In this document: one piece after another, positions 15,362 to 24,642 of the stretch
Layout of the letters: each line of letters opens with the position of its first letter
Position numbering within the stretch: the first letter of the stretch is position 1
Assembly (NCBI GenBank): GCA_900554305.1
Contig: USGV01000004.1
Span: forward strand, 1-64,000
DNA: 64,000 nucleotides
Origin: an uncultured Mycoplasmatota bacterium
Lineage (GTDB): Bacteria; Bacillota_I; Bacilli_A; RF39; UBA660
Reading direction: 5' to 3'
Translations under genes and position numbers: made by a program
The notes under the pieces: model-generated
Seen by the model: the letters and a program-made list of their open reading frames with translations, nothing else
Databases searched by the model: none
Told to the model about the DNA's origin: nothing

Positions 15362-15391
15362 AAAAAAGAGTTATATAATTAACTCTTTTTT
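15362..15391 (-). terminator. terminator of the lon operon
   Basis: A perfect 12-bp stem AAAAAAGAGTTA/TAACTCTTTTTT with a 6-nt loop. On the minus strand it contains the stop codon of the 218-residue gene and ends in a T run. Confidence 0.8.
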
Positions 15392-16035
15392 ACTTTTTGA
15401 ACTGTATTCTTTGTATCCAAAGCATATCGGTAACTTTTACCAATTTTTTTATAAAATGGAACATCACAACAAAAATCCAAAAAATCAAGTGCATTAGAAT
15501 AAAAGTCATCATCTTGAAAACATTCAGGACAAATATAAGTAAAATAATTTAAACTAGAAAGAACATCAAATGTTGATAAGTATTGTACTCTATCCTCTAT
15601 CCCAACAAATACAACAGAATCGTTAGCATTAAACTTGATAAGATCATTAACAGTACGAATTTCTCGTTTCCGATATTCCTCTTGAAATAGTAAATAATTA
15701 GAAACTCGAGTCCGTTTAATATAATCTGACACCAACAATAAAGAATTGATATTTTCTATAATCTCATTAGAAAGTTCAGAAACTAGCTTTCCAGAAAACT
15801 GAAAGCGATAACAATTAACAACATCAGAAATTTTTTCCAAAAAACTACTATCTAATAATAAAAATACTGGTTCTTCTTTAAATAAAGCTTTAGAATCTCC
15901 AAGAAAAGATTGAAAAAAATTAAAATCTGAAGCAAATTCACACAATTCTTCCGAAGAAAGAGTTGCTAAATAATTTTTTAAATATAAAAGAGAAACCCAA
16001 TGATCTACAATGCTTTTATTTTCTGTTTCTGTCAT
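15379..16035 (-). CDS. unknown protein coupled to lon
   Basis: A 218-residue cytoplasmic protein, no family recognised. It is acidic and rich in Phe, Tyr, Leu and Ser, with no membrane helix. A late CPECFQDDDF motif and a nearby DFCCDVPFY give four cysteines. ATG 16035 lies inside the end of lon (20-nt overlap in another frame), so translation is coupled to lon. In Bacillus the genes after lonA are ysxC and the hem operon and then spoVID; here this gene stands between lon and spoVID, ended by its own terminator. Confidence 0.75.
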   Translation of the reverse strand: MTETENKSIVDHWVSLLYLKNYLATLSSEELCEFASDFNFFQSFLGDSKALFKEEPVFLLLDSSFLEKISDVVNCYRFQFSGKLVSELSNEIIENINSLLLVSDYIKRTRVSNYLLFQEEYRKREIRTVNDLIKFNANDSVVFVGIEDRVQYLSTFDVLSSLNYFTYICPECFQDDDFYSNALDFLDFCCDVPFYKKIGKSYRYALDTKNTVQKVKKS

Positions 16036-18346
16036 AATTTTTATTACCACCAAATAATTGCTTATAAACATCAAAGTAATTTTCTACAAAAGTAAATTTA
16101 ATATCCTTCTTTACTTCTTCTGGAATTTCTTCTAAATCCGACTTATTCTCTTTTGGCAAAAATATTTTTCTAATACCCGCTCTATGAGAACCAATTACTT
16201 TTTCACGAAGTCCACCAATAGGGAGAACCCTACCACGCAAAGTGATTTCTCCAGTCATAGAAATATCATTAGCTACTGCTTGATTTTTAAACAAACTAAT
16301 CATAGCTGTTGTAATAGCAATGCCTGCAGAAGGTCCATCCTTATTAACTGCTCCTTCTGGGAAATGAAGATGTATATCATTCTCAGAAAGTAGTTGAAAC
16401 GGAATAGAAAAATCCTTAGCTTTTGCTTTTATATAACTAAAAGCAATTTGACACGACTCCTGCATAACATCCCCTAAAGAACCCGTAAGAATTAATTCTC
16501 CTTTACCCGGAAACATTGTAACTTCAATTGGTAAAATATCTCCACCAAAAGCAGTATATGCCATACCATTTACAACACCCACTTCTGCCTTCTTACCAGT
16601 TTTTTCATAGCTAAATTTTTTCTTGCCCAAAAATAGTTCTAAATCTTCTTCTTTTATATAATAGAAAACTTGCTCTTTTTCTAACAATACTTTTTTTACG
16701 ATTTTTCGAAATAACGATGATATTACACGATCCAATTCACGCACACCAGCTTCTTTAGTATAATACCTAATCATACCCATAATAGCTTGATCGTCTAATT
16801 GAATCTGTAAAGAAGTCAATCCATGTTCTTCTAAAGCACGAGGTATCAAATGATTTTTCGCAATATCCAATTTTTCATATTCAGTATAACTGCTAAGTTC
16901 AATAATTTCTAATCGATCACGAAGTTCATAAGGAATTTGTTCAATATAATTAGCGGTAGCAATAAACAAGACTTTAGATAAATCAAACTCTTCTTCAATA
17001 TAATGATCTGAAAATTTATCATTTTGTTCAGGATCCAAAACTTCAAGTAAACTGCTTGCTGGATCTCCCTTAATATCCTTAGTCATCTTATCAATTTCAT
17101 CAATAATAAAGACTGGGTTTGCAGTTCCTGCTTTACGAATTCCCTGAATAATTCTTCCTGGATTTGCTCCTACATAAGTACGACGATGGCCAACAATTTC
17201 AGCTTCATCATTAATACCACCAACACTAATTTTTGCAACTTTTCTTCCCAAACTATCAGCAATACTAAGAGCAAGAGATGTTTTTCCTACTCCTGGAGGA
17301 CCCACCAAACAAAGAATTGGACTACGTAAATTATTAGTATTTTGTTTCACCGCAAGATACTCTAAAATACGTGACTTCACTTCTTCTAAAGCATGATGAC
17401 TAGTATTTAAAATATTCTCCACTTTAGATAAATCATTGGTATCTTTGGTATAAACATTCCAAGGTAAATGAAGCATCCAATCCAAATAATCACGAATCAT
17501 ACCAAGCTCAGGCGAATGACTACTAATTGCTTCATATCGTGAAATTTCATTTTTAATCTTTTCTTTTACTTTATAATTACATTTTAATTTAGTAAGCTTT
17601 TTCTTTAAAGACTCTACTTCATCTTCCTTACTGTTAATATCTCCTAACTCTCTTTTAATTGCACGAAGCTTTTCTCTTAAAAAATACTCTTTTTGACTCT
17701 CTTCAATTTCTTGCTCTACTTCACTTTCTATTTTTTGTTCAAGCTCTAAAAATTTTACTTCTTCATTCATATCTTCTACAATGATACGTGCTCTTTCAAT
17801 TGGAGATACGGTAAGAACATATTTTTTCTTTTTTTCATAATCAACTGGCAAAAAAGAACCAATCAAATCACAAAGCTCATCCAAAGTCTCTACCGCATCC
17901 AATTGACTAATAACTGCATTACTCATATATGGTGCTTTCTCTATATAACGGTCTAGAGACTTCATTAACAAAGTAAAATAATTTTTTTCATCTTTTGTTG
18001 AAATATTGGAAATTTCTTTTACATCAGCCTGATAAAAACCATTATTATAAAAATAGTTCGATACAACAACTCTACGAATTCCTTGAATCACAACCCTTGT
18101 TTTTCCATTAGGAACCGTTAACCTTAATTTTAATTGGCCCAAAATACCATAACTAGGTAAGGACGTCACATCTTCCACATAATTAGAATCAATAGGATTC
18201 ACGATAACCAAGTATTTATCATCCGTCCCATCTGTATAATCAATACTAGCCTTTTCAAAAGAATCATCATATTCGATTCTTACTTCGTTATTTGGAAAGA
18301 CCACTACATCATTCAAAACTAAAACTGCTAGTTTTTTATTATCCAT
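16016..18346 (-). CDS. lon: ATP-dependent endopeptidase Lon (LonA)
   Basis: A 776-residue AAA+ serine protease that degrades misfolded and regulatory proteins in the cytoplasm. Order: N-terminal substrate domain (about 1-200, starting LAVLVLNDVVVFPNN), coiled coil (200-270), AAA+ module with Walker A GPPGVGKT (349-356) and Walker B VFIIDEIDKM, and C-terminal protease with the Ser in KDGPSAGIAI and Lys in GLREKVIGSHRAG (Ser-Lys dyad). Length matches the family. The chosen ATG 18346 follows GGAGGTGG; upstream in-frame codons lack one. The start of the next gene overlaps its end. All catalytic residues are present. Confidence 0.97.
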   Translation of the reverse strand: MDNKKLAVLVLNDVVVFPNNEVRIEYDDSFEKASIDYTDGTDDKYLVIVNPIDSNYVEDVTSLPSYGILGQLKLRLTVPNGKTRVVIQGIRRVVVSNYFYNNGFYQADVKEISNISTKDEKNYFTLLMKSLDRYIEKAPYMSNAVISQLDAVETLDELCDLIGSFLPVDYEKKKKYVLTVSPIERARIIVEDMNEEVKFLELEQKIESEVEQEIEESQKEYFLREKLRAIKRELGDINSKEDEVESLKKKLTKLKCNYKVKEKIKNEISRYEAISSHSPELGMIRDYLDWMLHLPWNVYTKDTNDLSKVENILNTSHHALEEVKSRILEYLAVKQNTNNLRSPILCLVGPPGVGKTSLALSIADSLGRKVAKISVGGINDEAEIVGHRRTYVGANPGRIIQGIRKAGTANPVFIIDEIDKMTKDIKGDPASSLLEVLDPEQNDKFSDHYIEEEFDLSKVLFIATANYIEQIPYELRDRLEIIELSSYTEYEKLDIAKNHLIPRALEEHGLTSLQIQLDDQAIMGMIRYYTKEAGVRELDRVISSLFRKIVKKVLLEKEQVFYYIKEEDLELFLGKKKFSYEKTGKKAEVGVVNGMAYTAFGGDILPIEVTMFPGKGELILTGSLGDVMQESCQIAFSYIKAKAKDFSIPFQLLSENDIHLHFPEGAVNKDGPSAGIAITTAMISLFKNQAVANDISMTGEITLRGRVLPIGGLREKVIGSHRAGIRKIFLPKENKSDLEEIPEEVKKDIKFTFVENYFDVYKQLFGGNKNYDRNRK

Positions 18347-18443
18347 AGATAGTCCACCTCCAAATTTTAAATACTGCTTACTATTATATAATAAAAGTAT
18401 TTTCACATCAAGAAATTACCCAAATTTTTCAAAATTTACCAAC

Positions 18444-18466
18444 AAAAAAGTAGTACACTGTACTAC
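18444..18466 (-). terminator. terminator of tig
   Basis: A perfect 7-bp stem GTAGTAC/GTACTAC with a 3-nt loop followed by six T on the minus strand, 10 nt after the trigger factor stop. Confidence 0.88.
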
Positions 18467-18474
18467 CTTTCATT

Positions 18475-19785
18475 TTACTTATTAGCTTCTTTTAATAATT
18501 CAATAGTTTTTCTCATTTCTAAATCATATTGAACCATATCGATTCCACCAAATTGTTGTAAAAACTCTTCTTGTTCCATTTGATATTTCTTAGCTAATTC
18601 TTCTGCTTCTTTTTCAGCTTCTTCTGCAGATACTTCAATCTTTTCTAAGTTCATAATCTCTTCTAACATTAAACGATAAAGTACATTAGAATAAGCTTCC
18701 TTCTCTAATTGACTTCTTAAATCAGCCTCAGTAGATTGAGTAAATTGATAATATAAATCTAAAGAAATCCCTTGCATTCTCATTTGTTGTTCGAAACGAT
18801 TCATTAAACGAGTAACTTCTTCTTCAACCATTTCTTCTGGAATATCTACTTCAACATTCTTAGAAACACCTTCTAAAATTGCATCGATATATTTATTTTC
18901 TGCATCCATTTCTTTTTGAGCAGAAATACTCTTCTTAATTTCTTCTTTTAATGATTCTTCAGAGTTAACTCCTTCAATACCTAAATCTTCAAAGAATTCT
19001 TCATCTAATTCTCTAGCTTGCTTTTCTTTAATTTCATGAACTTTTACTTTAAATGTAGCTTTAGCTCCAGCTAAATCTTTTGCTCCATAATCTTCTGGGA
19101 AAGTAACTTCAATTTCTTTTTCTTCTCCAGCCTTCATACCAATAACTTGTTCTTCAAACCCAGGAATAAATGTGTGAGAACCAATTTCCAATGAATAGTT
19201 TTCACCTTTTCCTCCATCAAAAGCAACACCGTCTTTAAATCCTTCAAAATCAATAACTGCAGTATTTCCTTCTTCTACAGTACCATCTTCTTTTGTAACA
19301 AGTTCAGTATATTTTTCTAATAAATGTCCAAGTTCATGTTCTATTTCTTCATCAGTAACTTCAACTTTTTCAGGTTTAATATTTAATCCTTTATACTTTT
19401 TAACTTTTACTTCTGGTTTTGTAATGATTTTAAAAGTAAACTCTACTCCGTCTTCACTTAAACTTTTTAAATCAACAGCAGGTTGTACAACTGGAACTAA
19501 TTTAGACTCTTCCATTGCTTTAGTATATGCATCTTGTAATACACTATCTGCTGCATCAATAAATAAAGATTCTTTACCAAAATGTTTTTCATAAATATCT
19601 CTTGGTACTTTACCTTTTCTAAAACCATCCACTTTAGCAGTTTTTTGTTTTTTCTTAAAAGCTCCGTCAAGTGCTTTAGACCATGCTTCACCATCTATTT
19701 TAATAACTACTTCATGAACATTTTTATTATTCTCTTTTTTAGTTTCTTTTTTTACTTCTGTTTTTTCAGTTTCTTTTTTTGCCAT
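18475..19785 (-). CDS. tig: trigger factor chaperone / peptidyl-prolyl isomerase
   Basis: A 436-residue ribosome-associated folding helper. The N-terminal ribosome-binding domain has the signature GFRKGKVPRDIYEKHFG (family GFRxGKxP). The middle FKBP-like PPIase domain runs at about 160-240 (GNTAVIDFEGFKDGVAFDGG ... FIPGFEEQVIGMKAGEEK). The C-terminal helical domain ends MVQYDLEMRKTIELL. An extra Lys/Glu-rich stretch of about 20 residues precedes the conserved VHEVVIKI. ATG 19785 follows GGAGGG; in-frame codons upstream have no ribosome site. It sits divergent from a phosphoesterase gene, with a TATAAT box in the shared region (about 19806-19811). Confidence 0.95.
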   Translation of the reverse strand: MAKKETEKTEVKKETKKENNKNVHEVVIKIDGEAWSKALDGAFKKKQKTAKVDGFRKGKVPRDIYEKHFGKESLFIDAADSVLQDAYTKAMEESKLVPVVQPAVDLKSLSEDGVEFTFKIITKPEVKVKKYKGLNIKPEKVEVTDEEIEHELGHLLEKYTELVTKEDGTVEEGNTAVIDFEGFKDGVAFDGGKGENYSLEIGSHTFIPGFEEQVIGMKAGEEKEIEVTFPEDYGAKDLAGAKATFKVKVHEIKEKQARELDEEFFEDLGIEGVNSEESLKEEIKKSISAQKEMDAENKYIDAILEGVSKNVEVDIPEEMVEEEVTRLMNRFEQQMRMQGISLDLYYQFTQSTEADLRSQLEKEAYSNVLYRLMLEEIMNLEKIEVSAEEAEKEAEELAKKYQMEQEEFLQQFGGIDMVQYDLEMRKTIELLKEANK

Positions 19786-19850
19786 AATATCCCTCCAACG
19801 CCTTATATTATACCCTACAATTTTATTTAACACAACACTTTCCTAAAAAA

Positions 19851-19879
19851 TTGACAAAAGAAAAATATTGATGTATAAT
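19851..19879 (+). promoter_or_regulatory. promoter of phosphoesterase gene
   Basis: Perfect consensus: TTGACA (19851-19856), 17-nt spacer, TATAAT (19874-19879), then GAGGG before ATG 19906. Confidence 0.9.
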
Positions 19880-19905
19880 ATGCAATCAAAGAAAAGAGGG
19901 TTATT

Positions 19906-20778
19906 ATGGGAAAAATAAATAAATTAACAATATATTCAGGAAAAATACCATGTGATATTAGTTTTTTAGTAATTTCTGACATTCATAGAAGTAAAACACA
20001 GGGAAAAGAAAACTTAATGAGAATAAAAGATTTAGTAAACTTAGATGAAATTGATTCAGTTATCATTCCAGGAGATATTGTAAATGACGTAAATGACCTA
20101 GAAGATAAAGATTTCAAAAGTAGATTACAAGAAGAATTACTATCTATTACTAAATACAAGCCAACATTCATAAGTTTAGGAAATCACGATCAGATGACAC
20201 ATGCAAAAAATGGAACATGGATTCCCGGACAAACTGAATTATTAAAAGAAACATTAAAAGAAATACCAAACTTTCACTTAATAGAAAATGGAAAAAAATG
20301 TGATACGAGTTTTCTAAATATTTCAGCGTGTTCTCCAGACTTCAATTACTATGAAGATAAAGATAAGAAAAAAAGTGAAAGAGAAAGTACAGAAGACTAT
20401 CAAAGAATCTTTAACCAAACATATGATGAAAGATTATTTTCGGATAACACATATAACATTTTTTTAACTCATGAACCACAATCTATTATTAAATTAAGCA
20501 AAGAAAATGAAGGCTGTATTCAACCAAATACTGATTTAGTAATATCAGGACATATGCATAATGGATTATTACCTAACTTTATGCAACCATTCATGGCTAA
20601 CAGAGGAATAATATCTCCTCAAATGCAATTATTACCAGAATATGCACAAGGAGTATATCAACTAAAAGATACAACCTTTCTTATTAACGGACCAATCAAT
20701 ACAAGAATTGAAACTCCATTCATAAATAATTTATATGGACCAAATGCATCTGTAGTAACATTAAAGAAAACGCGCTAA
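19906..20778 (+). CDS. calcineurin-like metallophosphoesterase
   Basis: A 290-residue cytoplasmic metal-dependent phosphoesterase. Motifs in order: VISDIHRSKT (D-x-H), IIPGDIVND (GD), ISLGNHDQMTH (GNHD), FLTHEP (H) and VISGHMHNG (GHxH). These are the five metal-binding blocks of the family. The protein has no signal peptide; its substrate cannot be predicted. It resembles YkuE/YaeI-type members in length. ATG 19906 follows AAGAGGG. It is followed by trpS on the same strand, but a terminator lies between them. Confidence 0.88.
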   Translation: MGKINKLTIYSGKIPCDISFLVISDIHRSKTQGKENLMRIKDLVNLDEIDSVIIPGDIVNDVNDLEDKDFKSRLQEELLSITKYKPTFISLGNHDQMTHAKNGTWIPGQTELLKETLKEIPNFHLIENGKKCDTSFLNISACSPDFNYYEDKDKKKSERESTEDYQRIFNQTYDERLFSDNTYNIFLTHEPQSIIKLSKENEGCIQPNTDLVISGHMHNGLLPNFMQPFMANRGIISPQMQLLPEYAQGVYQLKDTTFLINGPINTRIETPFINNLYGPNASVVTLKKTR

Positions 20779-20790
20779 AGCGCTTTTTTT
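20772..20790 (+). terminator. terminator of phosphoesterase gene
   Basis: GCGC-TAAA-GCGC hairpin overlapping the stop codon, followed by seven T. Confidence 0.75.
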
Positions 20791-20836
20791 GTAATTGAAA
20801 ATATGCTAAAATAAATAACAGAAAGAAAGTGATAAA

Positions 20837-21841
20837 ATGAAAAAAACAATTTTAACAGGACTAAGACCCACTGGAAACTTACACTTAGGCCATCTTTTTG
20901 GAGCAGGACAAAACTATATTAAATTACAAGATGATTATGATTTCTATTTAGAGATTGCTGATGTACAAGCATTAACTGATAACTTTAATAATCCTGAAAA
21001 AGTAAGAAAAAATGTAACAGAAATCACAATAGATTTATTATCCATTGGACTAGATCCCAAAAAGGTAAATTTCTTTATTCAATCTAAAATACCAGAAATT
21101 GCTGAACTTACTGTCTATTATTCAAACCTAGTTACAGTAGCAAGACTAGAAAGAAATCCTACAGTAAAAACAGAAATCACCCAAAAGAAAGAATTATTTG
21201 GTAATGATGGAGAATCAATTACTTATGGATTTTTAGGATACCCAGTATCACAAGCTGCTGACATTACAGCCTTCGATGGAGAACTAGTTCCTGTTGGAGA
21301 AGATCAACTTCCCCTATTAGAACAATGTCGTGAAATTGTCAGAAAATTCAATTCAATTTACGGTGAAACTTTAAAAGAACCACAAGCAATATTAAGTGAA
21401 ACAAAAAGAGTAAAAGGTCTAGATGGAAACGATAAAATGGGAAAAAGTTTAGGCAATGCTATTTTCCTAAACGATAATGAAGAAACCATTCAGAAAAAAA
21501 TTATGGGAGCAGTTACTGATCCAGAAAAAATAAAAAAAGACGACCCTGCAAATCCAGATGTCTGTATGGTTTACTACTATCATAAATTAGTAAATACAAA
21601 AGAAAGCAATGAAAAAATTTGTAACGAATGTAAAAAAGGTACACGTGGATGTGTACAATGTAAAAAAGAGCTTATTGAAGCTATGAACCACTTCCTAAGC
21701 CCTATTAGAGAAAAAAGAAAATATTATGAAGAACACCCAGAAGTGATAAAGGAAATATTAAAAAACGGAACAGAAAAAGCAAAAGAAAAAGCAGAAGAAC
21801 AAATGAAAAATGTAAGAAAAGCTATGAAAATAGACTATTAA
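20837..21841 (+). CDS. trpS: tryptophanyl-tRNA synthetase
   Basis: A 334-residue class I aminoacyl-tRNA synthetase charging tRNA-Trp. The HIGH-type signature is TGNLHLGHLFGAG (about 12-24) and the KMSKS-type signature is GNDKMGKSLGN (about 199-209). A cysteine cluster CNECKKGTRGCVQC near residue 265 probably binds zinc or an Fe-S cluster, as in some bacterial TrpRS. ATG 20837 has AAAGTGAT upstream. There is no T-box leader: only 46 nt separate it from the previous terminator. It converges with yjbA, a pairing also seen in Bacillus (trpS-yjbA), and the two share a terminator. Confidence 0.96.
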   Translation: MKKTILTGLRPTGNLHLGHLFGAGQNYIKLQDDYDFYLEIADVQALTDNFNNPEKVRKNVTEITIDLLSIGLDPKKVNFFIQSKIPEIAELTVYYSNLVTVARLERNPTVKTEITQKKELFGNDGESITYGFLGYPVSQAADITAFDGELVPVGEDQLPLLEQCREIVRKFNSIYGETLKEPQAILSETKRVKGLDGNDKMGKSLGNAIFLNDNEETIQKKIMGAVTDPEKIKKDDPANPDVCMVYYYHKLVNTKESNEKICNECKKGTRGCVQCKKELIEAMNHFLSPIREKRKYYEEHPEVIKEILKNGTEKAKEKAEEQMKNVRKAMKIDY

Positions 21842-21871
21842 AAAAGCATCAACAGATGCTTTTATTTTTTT
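21841..21871. terminator. bidirectional terminator between trpS and yjbA
   Basis: Stem AGCATC/GATGCT with AACA loop, T-rich tract after it on the plus strand and five T on the minus strand. It serves both convergent genes. Confidence 0.8.
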
Positions 21872-22506
21872 GAATAACTTAAACGAATAATATCAAATAA
21901 TTTTTGATAGCGAAAATCAAAATGAGATGACATATCTTCCATCAATTTCTGATGCTTTATATCAAATGATAAATCATCTTTACCAAATATCTCCTCATAT
22001 AAATAATTAAACATATCTCTATCCTTATCCTCAGTAAAAGACGAAATTTCTGATAATAAATAACGTCTTTGAAATTCCTCTTTCCTAGTCAAAAAAGAAG
22101 TTTCATAATTAGAATTCAAAACTTTATATGCAACTGATACTTCTTCAATACCTTTCGCAATTTCAATTACTTCAGCTTCCTCATCCAATAATAAACAACT
22201 TTTTGATAATACTTCACCATTCCTAGAAAATTCAATAGCTACTACCCTATTCAAATCACAAAACAAACAACTATAAAAAATAGATTTTCGCTTCTTATAA
22301 AGCAATGTCTTTCCTTTAATCGATTCTAAAAACTTGGAATCTACTTTAATATTAGAAAAACAAAAATGATCAATATCAACACTTGGAACAACAAATAAGG
22401 GAATTCTTTTGATATGTTCTAAAACATCAGCACTATCCCACTCAAAAAATTCTACTAATCGATCACTATCCTGATAGTTAAGTAATAAATCATAAATATA
22501 AATCAT
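21862..22506 (-). CDS. YjbA family protein (DUF3603)
   Basis: A 214-residue cytoplasmic protein resembling the YjbA/DUF3603 family of Bacilli. Shared features are the IYDLLLNYQDSDRLVEFFEW start, RIPLFVV, the LYKKRKSIFYSCLFCD block (family YIRKNHERxxxxYCFVVTD) and VLSKSCLLLDEE. Function unknown. Its position next to trpS, as in Bacillus, strengthens the call. The chosen ATG 22506 (MIYIYD) has AAAGGGG upstream, and overlaps the end of the small membrane gene by 17 nt. Confidence 0.75.
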   Translation of the reverse strand: MIYIYDLLLNYQDSDRLVEFFEWDSADVLEHIKRIPLFVVPSVDIDHFCFSNIKVDSKFLESIKGKTLLYKKRKSIFYSCLFCDLNRVVAIEFSRNGEVLSKSCLLLDEEAEVIEIAKGIEEVSVAYKVLNSNYETSFLTRKEEFQRRYLLSEISSFTEDKDRDMFNYLYEEIFGKDDLSFDIKHQKLMEDMSSHFDFRYQKLFDIIRLSYSKK

Positions 22507-22708
22507 GCTTTTTCCCCTTTCTAAAAATACCGCAACAAACAAAAATAACTCCTACAAAAAACGAATAGCATTCCCATCTAGAAAACAAAAATACTAAATA
22601 TTCTAAAAAAGTATAACCAAATACAAATAAATTAAAATATAAAATAAAAAAAGTTATACCAATGCTCATAAATATAATTCCTAAAACATAATAAAAAAAA
22701 TTCTTCAT
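22490..22708 (-). CDS. small two-helix membrane protein
   Basis: A 72-residue protein starting MKNFFYYVLG at ATG 22708, with two hydrophobic segments (about 4-30 and 47-64) and a basic C-terminal tail RKGKKH. No family recognised. Its end overlaps the start of yjbA by 17 nt, so the two are likely co-translated. A weak AAGG site lies upstream. Confidence 0.6.
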   Translation of the reverse strand: MKNFFYYVLGIIFMSIGITFFILYFNLFVFGYTFLEYLVFLFSRWECYSFFVGVIFVCCGIFRKGKKHDLYL

Positions 22709-22763
22709 ACTAAACCTTATGAATAAACTATTTTTAGTATACAAATAAAAATTAAAAATATAC

Positions 22764-22788
22764 AAAAAAACTATCTTTATAGATAGTT
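22764..22788 (-). terminator. terminator of the 234-residue unknown gene
   Basis: A perfect 8-bp stem AACTATCT/AGATAGTT with a 4-nt loop followed by a run of T on the minus strand, 4 nt after the stop codon. Confidence 0.85.
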
Positions 22789-22792
22789 AATA

Positions 22793-23497
22793 TCACATCC
22801 CATATTGATAAACTTTCCCCGTCTGAACCTCTTTTAAAGAAGTATTAGTCTTAGAAGAATTATTATAATTAAGTAGTAAAATCTGTTCAATTGCACGATT
22901 AACATAATCATCATTTTCATAAAAAGAAAAAACTTTCATCTCATTTAACTGGCCATCCAAAAAAGTCTCAACAACAGAAAACAGAGCATCCTCGACTAAA
23001 TAAGTTCTGTTATCAAATTCAGATATCACCCCATCAGAAAAAATTATATCTTCTTCATTAAGCTTATAAAAACCATTAGGATTAGCCATCTGATAGACTC
23101 CCTTAGCCTTTTCATGCTTCAATTTAGAATTCAAAGATTTTGTCTTTTCCATATCATAAATTAACTGCTCCATCTGAGAAAACGCCATTTCATCAAATCT
23201 ACTTAAAATTTTTGGAACTTTTGAATAACAAAAATCAGGAAAAAATCTTATAGTATCACTATCTTCTCTATGGATAAGCTCTATACTTCCCATACCAGAA
23301 TCAAAATAAGATTCCAAGGAAGGCATAAAATCAAAATCTTCCTTAGTATGAAAAAAAGAAAACAAATCATTATACTTTCTGTTACTTAGCCACGGAAAAA
23401 AATCATCAGGAATATTTTGTGTAAATACTAAATATCCTGCTTCTGCTCGAACTGCTAAATATAAATCAATAAAATCTTTTTTAGAGCTAAGCCTCAT
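22793..23497 (-). CDS. protein of unknown function
   Basis: A 234-residue cytoplasmic protein rich in Phe, Asp and Glu, no family recognised. It starts MRLSSKKDFIDLYLAV after a strong AGGGGGTG site. A central charged helix (MEQLIYDMEKTKSLNSKL) and a C-terminal region with VETFLDGQLNEMKVFSFY are visible; no membrane segment or signal peptide. It lies between rmuC and the yjbA operon and has its own terminator. Confidence 0.75.
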   Translation of the reverse strand: MRLSSKKDFIDLYLAVRAEAGYLVFTQNIPDDFFPWLSNRKYNDLFSFFHTKEDFDFMPSLESYFDSGMGSIELIHREDSDTIRFFPDFCYSKVPKILSRFDEMAFSQMEQLIYDMEKTKSLNSKLKHEKAKGVYQMANPNGFYKLNEEDIIFSDGVISEFDNRTYLVEDALFSVVETFLDGQLNEMKVFSFYENDDYVNRAIEQILLLNYNNSSKTNTSLKEVQTGKVYQYGM

Positions 23498-23558
23498 ACT
23501 TGCACCCCCTAATTAGTGCCTTATTTTACCACAATCTACGAAAAAAGAAAACAAGAAA

Positions 23559-24629
23559 TCATTCCTCCTTGTCTTCAATCATACCAACTTCTACTTTATT
23601 AATACTATCAAATTTTTTAGAAATCTTTTCTGTAGTAATTGAAACATTTTCTACATCTTTATTAACAGTTTGAATACTCCGTGCAAGCTTATCCCATCTT
23701 TCACGATAGCGAGCAAATTCCAATCCTAACTTATTCAACTCTTCATGGATAACAGATGTATATTTATCCCTTTCCATATTTTTAATAATCATTTCTATAA
23801 CAGTAAGAGTAGAAATCAAGGTAGTTGGACTAGTAATCCAAACTCTTTTTTTATAAGCATATTCAATGATATCAGAATGATAGGCATTAACTTCTGCAAA
23901 AATTGCCTCCGCTGGCAAAAACAGAATAGCCTGATCTGAAGTTTCTCCCGGAATAATATATTTATTACTAATAGCATCAATGTGCTTTTTCATATCTTGT
24001 TTAAACATCTTCTCATAATTTTCTCGCATCTCAATAGATAGCTTTTTATCTACCATCATCTGATAATGTTCTAAAGGAAATTTAGAATCAATTGCAATTG
24101 TGCCCAATGGTTCTGGAGCAAATAAAACACAATCTGCAATAACTCCAGTACTTAAAGTATATTGTAATCGATAAATAGAATCGTTTTTTTCTCCAAAAAC
24201 ACTAGACAAAATATGCTTTAAGTTTACTTCTCCAAAAATACCTCGAGTCTTTTTATCAGTTAAAATACTTTGTAAACTAACAATATCAGTAGATAATGTT
24301 TCAATTTTTTTCTGTGCCTCATCTATTTTAGATAACCGCTCAATAACATTCATAAATGTCTTATTTGTCTTTTCAAAGTTTTGATCAAGTCTTTCATTTA
24401 CTTTTTCATTAACCGCAAGTAAACGTCTCTCAACTTGCTCATTCAGTTTAGAAAAATCCTCATTCAAGCTATGAGATAAATCATTTTTAAAATCCCCCAT
24501 TTCCTTCATCATATTAACTTCAAGTCTCCCTAAACGTTCAGTAATATTACTTTCATTAATATTTTTAAAAAGAGAAATTACAACTAAAACCAATATAACA
24601 ACTAACAAACCTACAATAATATAATCCAC
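23559..24629 (-). CDS. rmuC: DNA recombination protein RmuC
   Basis: A 356-residue membrane-anchored nuclease-fold protein thought to limit DNA inversions and recombination. One N-terminal helix (about 3-20) is followed by a long coiled coil (30-130) and the RmuC domain (about 130-320): KKTRGIFGEVNLKHIL, then the PD-(D/E)xK-like block VIADCVLFAPEPLGTIAIDSKFPLEHY, then AILFLPAEAIFAE and RVWITSPTTLISTL. All are typical. The start is GTG 24629 after AGGAGG. It is 13 nt downstream of a VTT-domain gene. Confidence 0.9.
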   Translation of the reverse strand: MDYIIVGLLVVILVLVVISLFKNINESNITERLGRLEVNMMKEMGDFKNDLSHSLNEDFSKLNEQVERRLLAVNEKVNERLDQNFEKTNKTFMNVIERLSKIDEAQKKIETLSTDIVSLQSILTDKKTRGIFGEVNLKHILSSVFGEKNDSIYRLQYTLSTGVIADCVLFAPEPLGTIAIDSKFPLEHYQMMVDKKLSIEMRENYEKMFKQDMKKHIDAISNKYIIPGETSDQAILFLPAEAIFAEVNAYHSDIIEYAYKKRVWITSPTTLISTLTVIEMIIKNMERDKYTSVIHEELNKLGLEFARYRERWDKLARSIQTVNKDVENVSITTEKISKKFDSINKVEVGMIEDKEE

Positions 24630-24642
24630 AAAAATCCTCCTA

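Noticed and set aside
20791..20836. T-box or other leader before trpS
   Set aside because: Only 46 nt separate the preceding terminator from the start codon, too short for a T-box.
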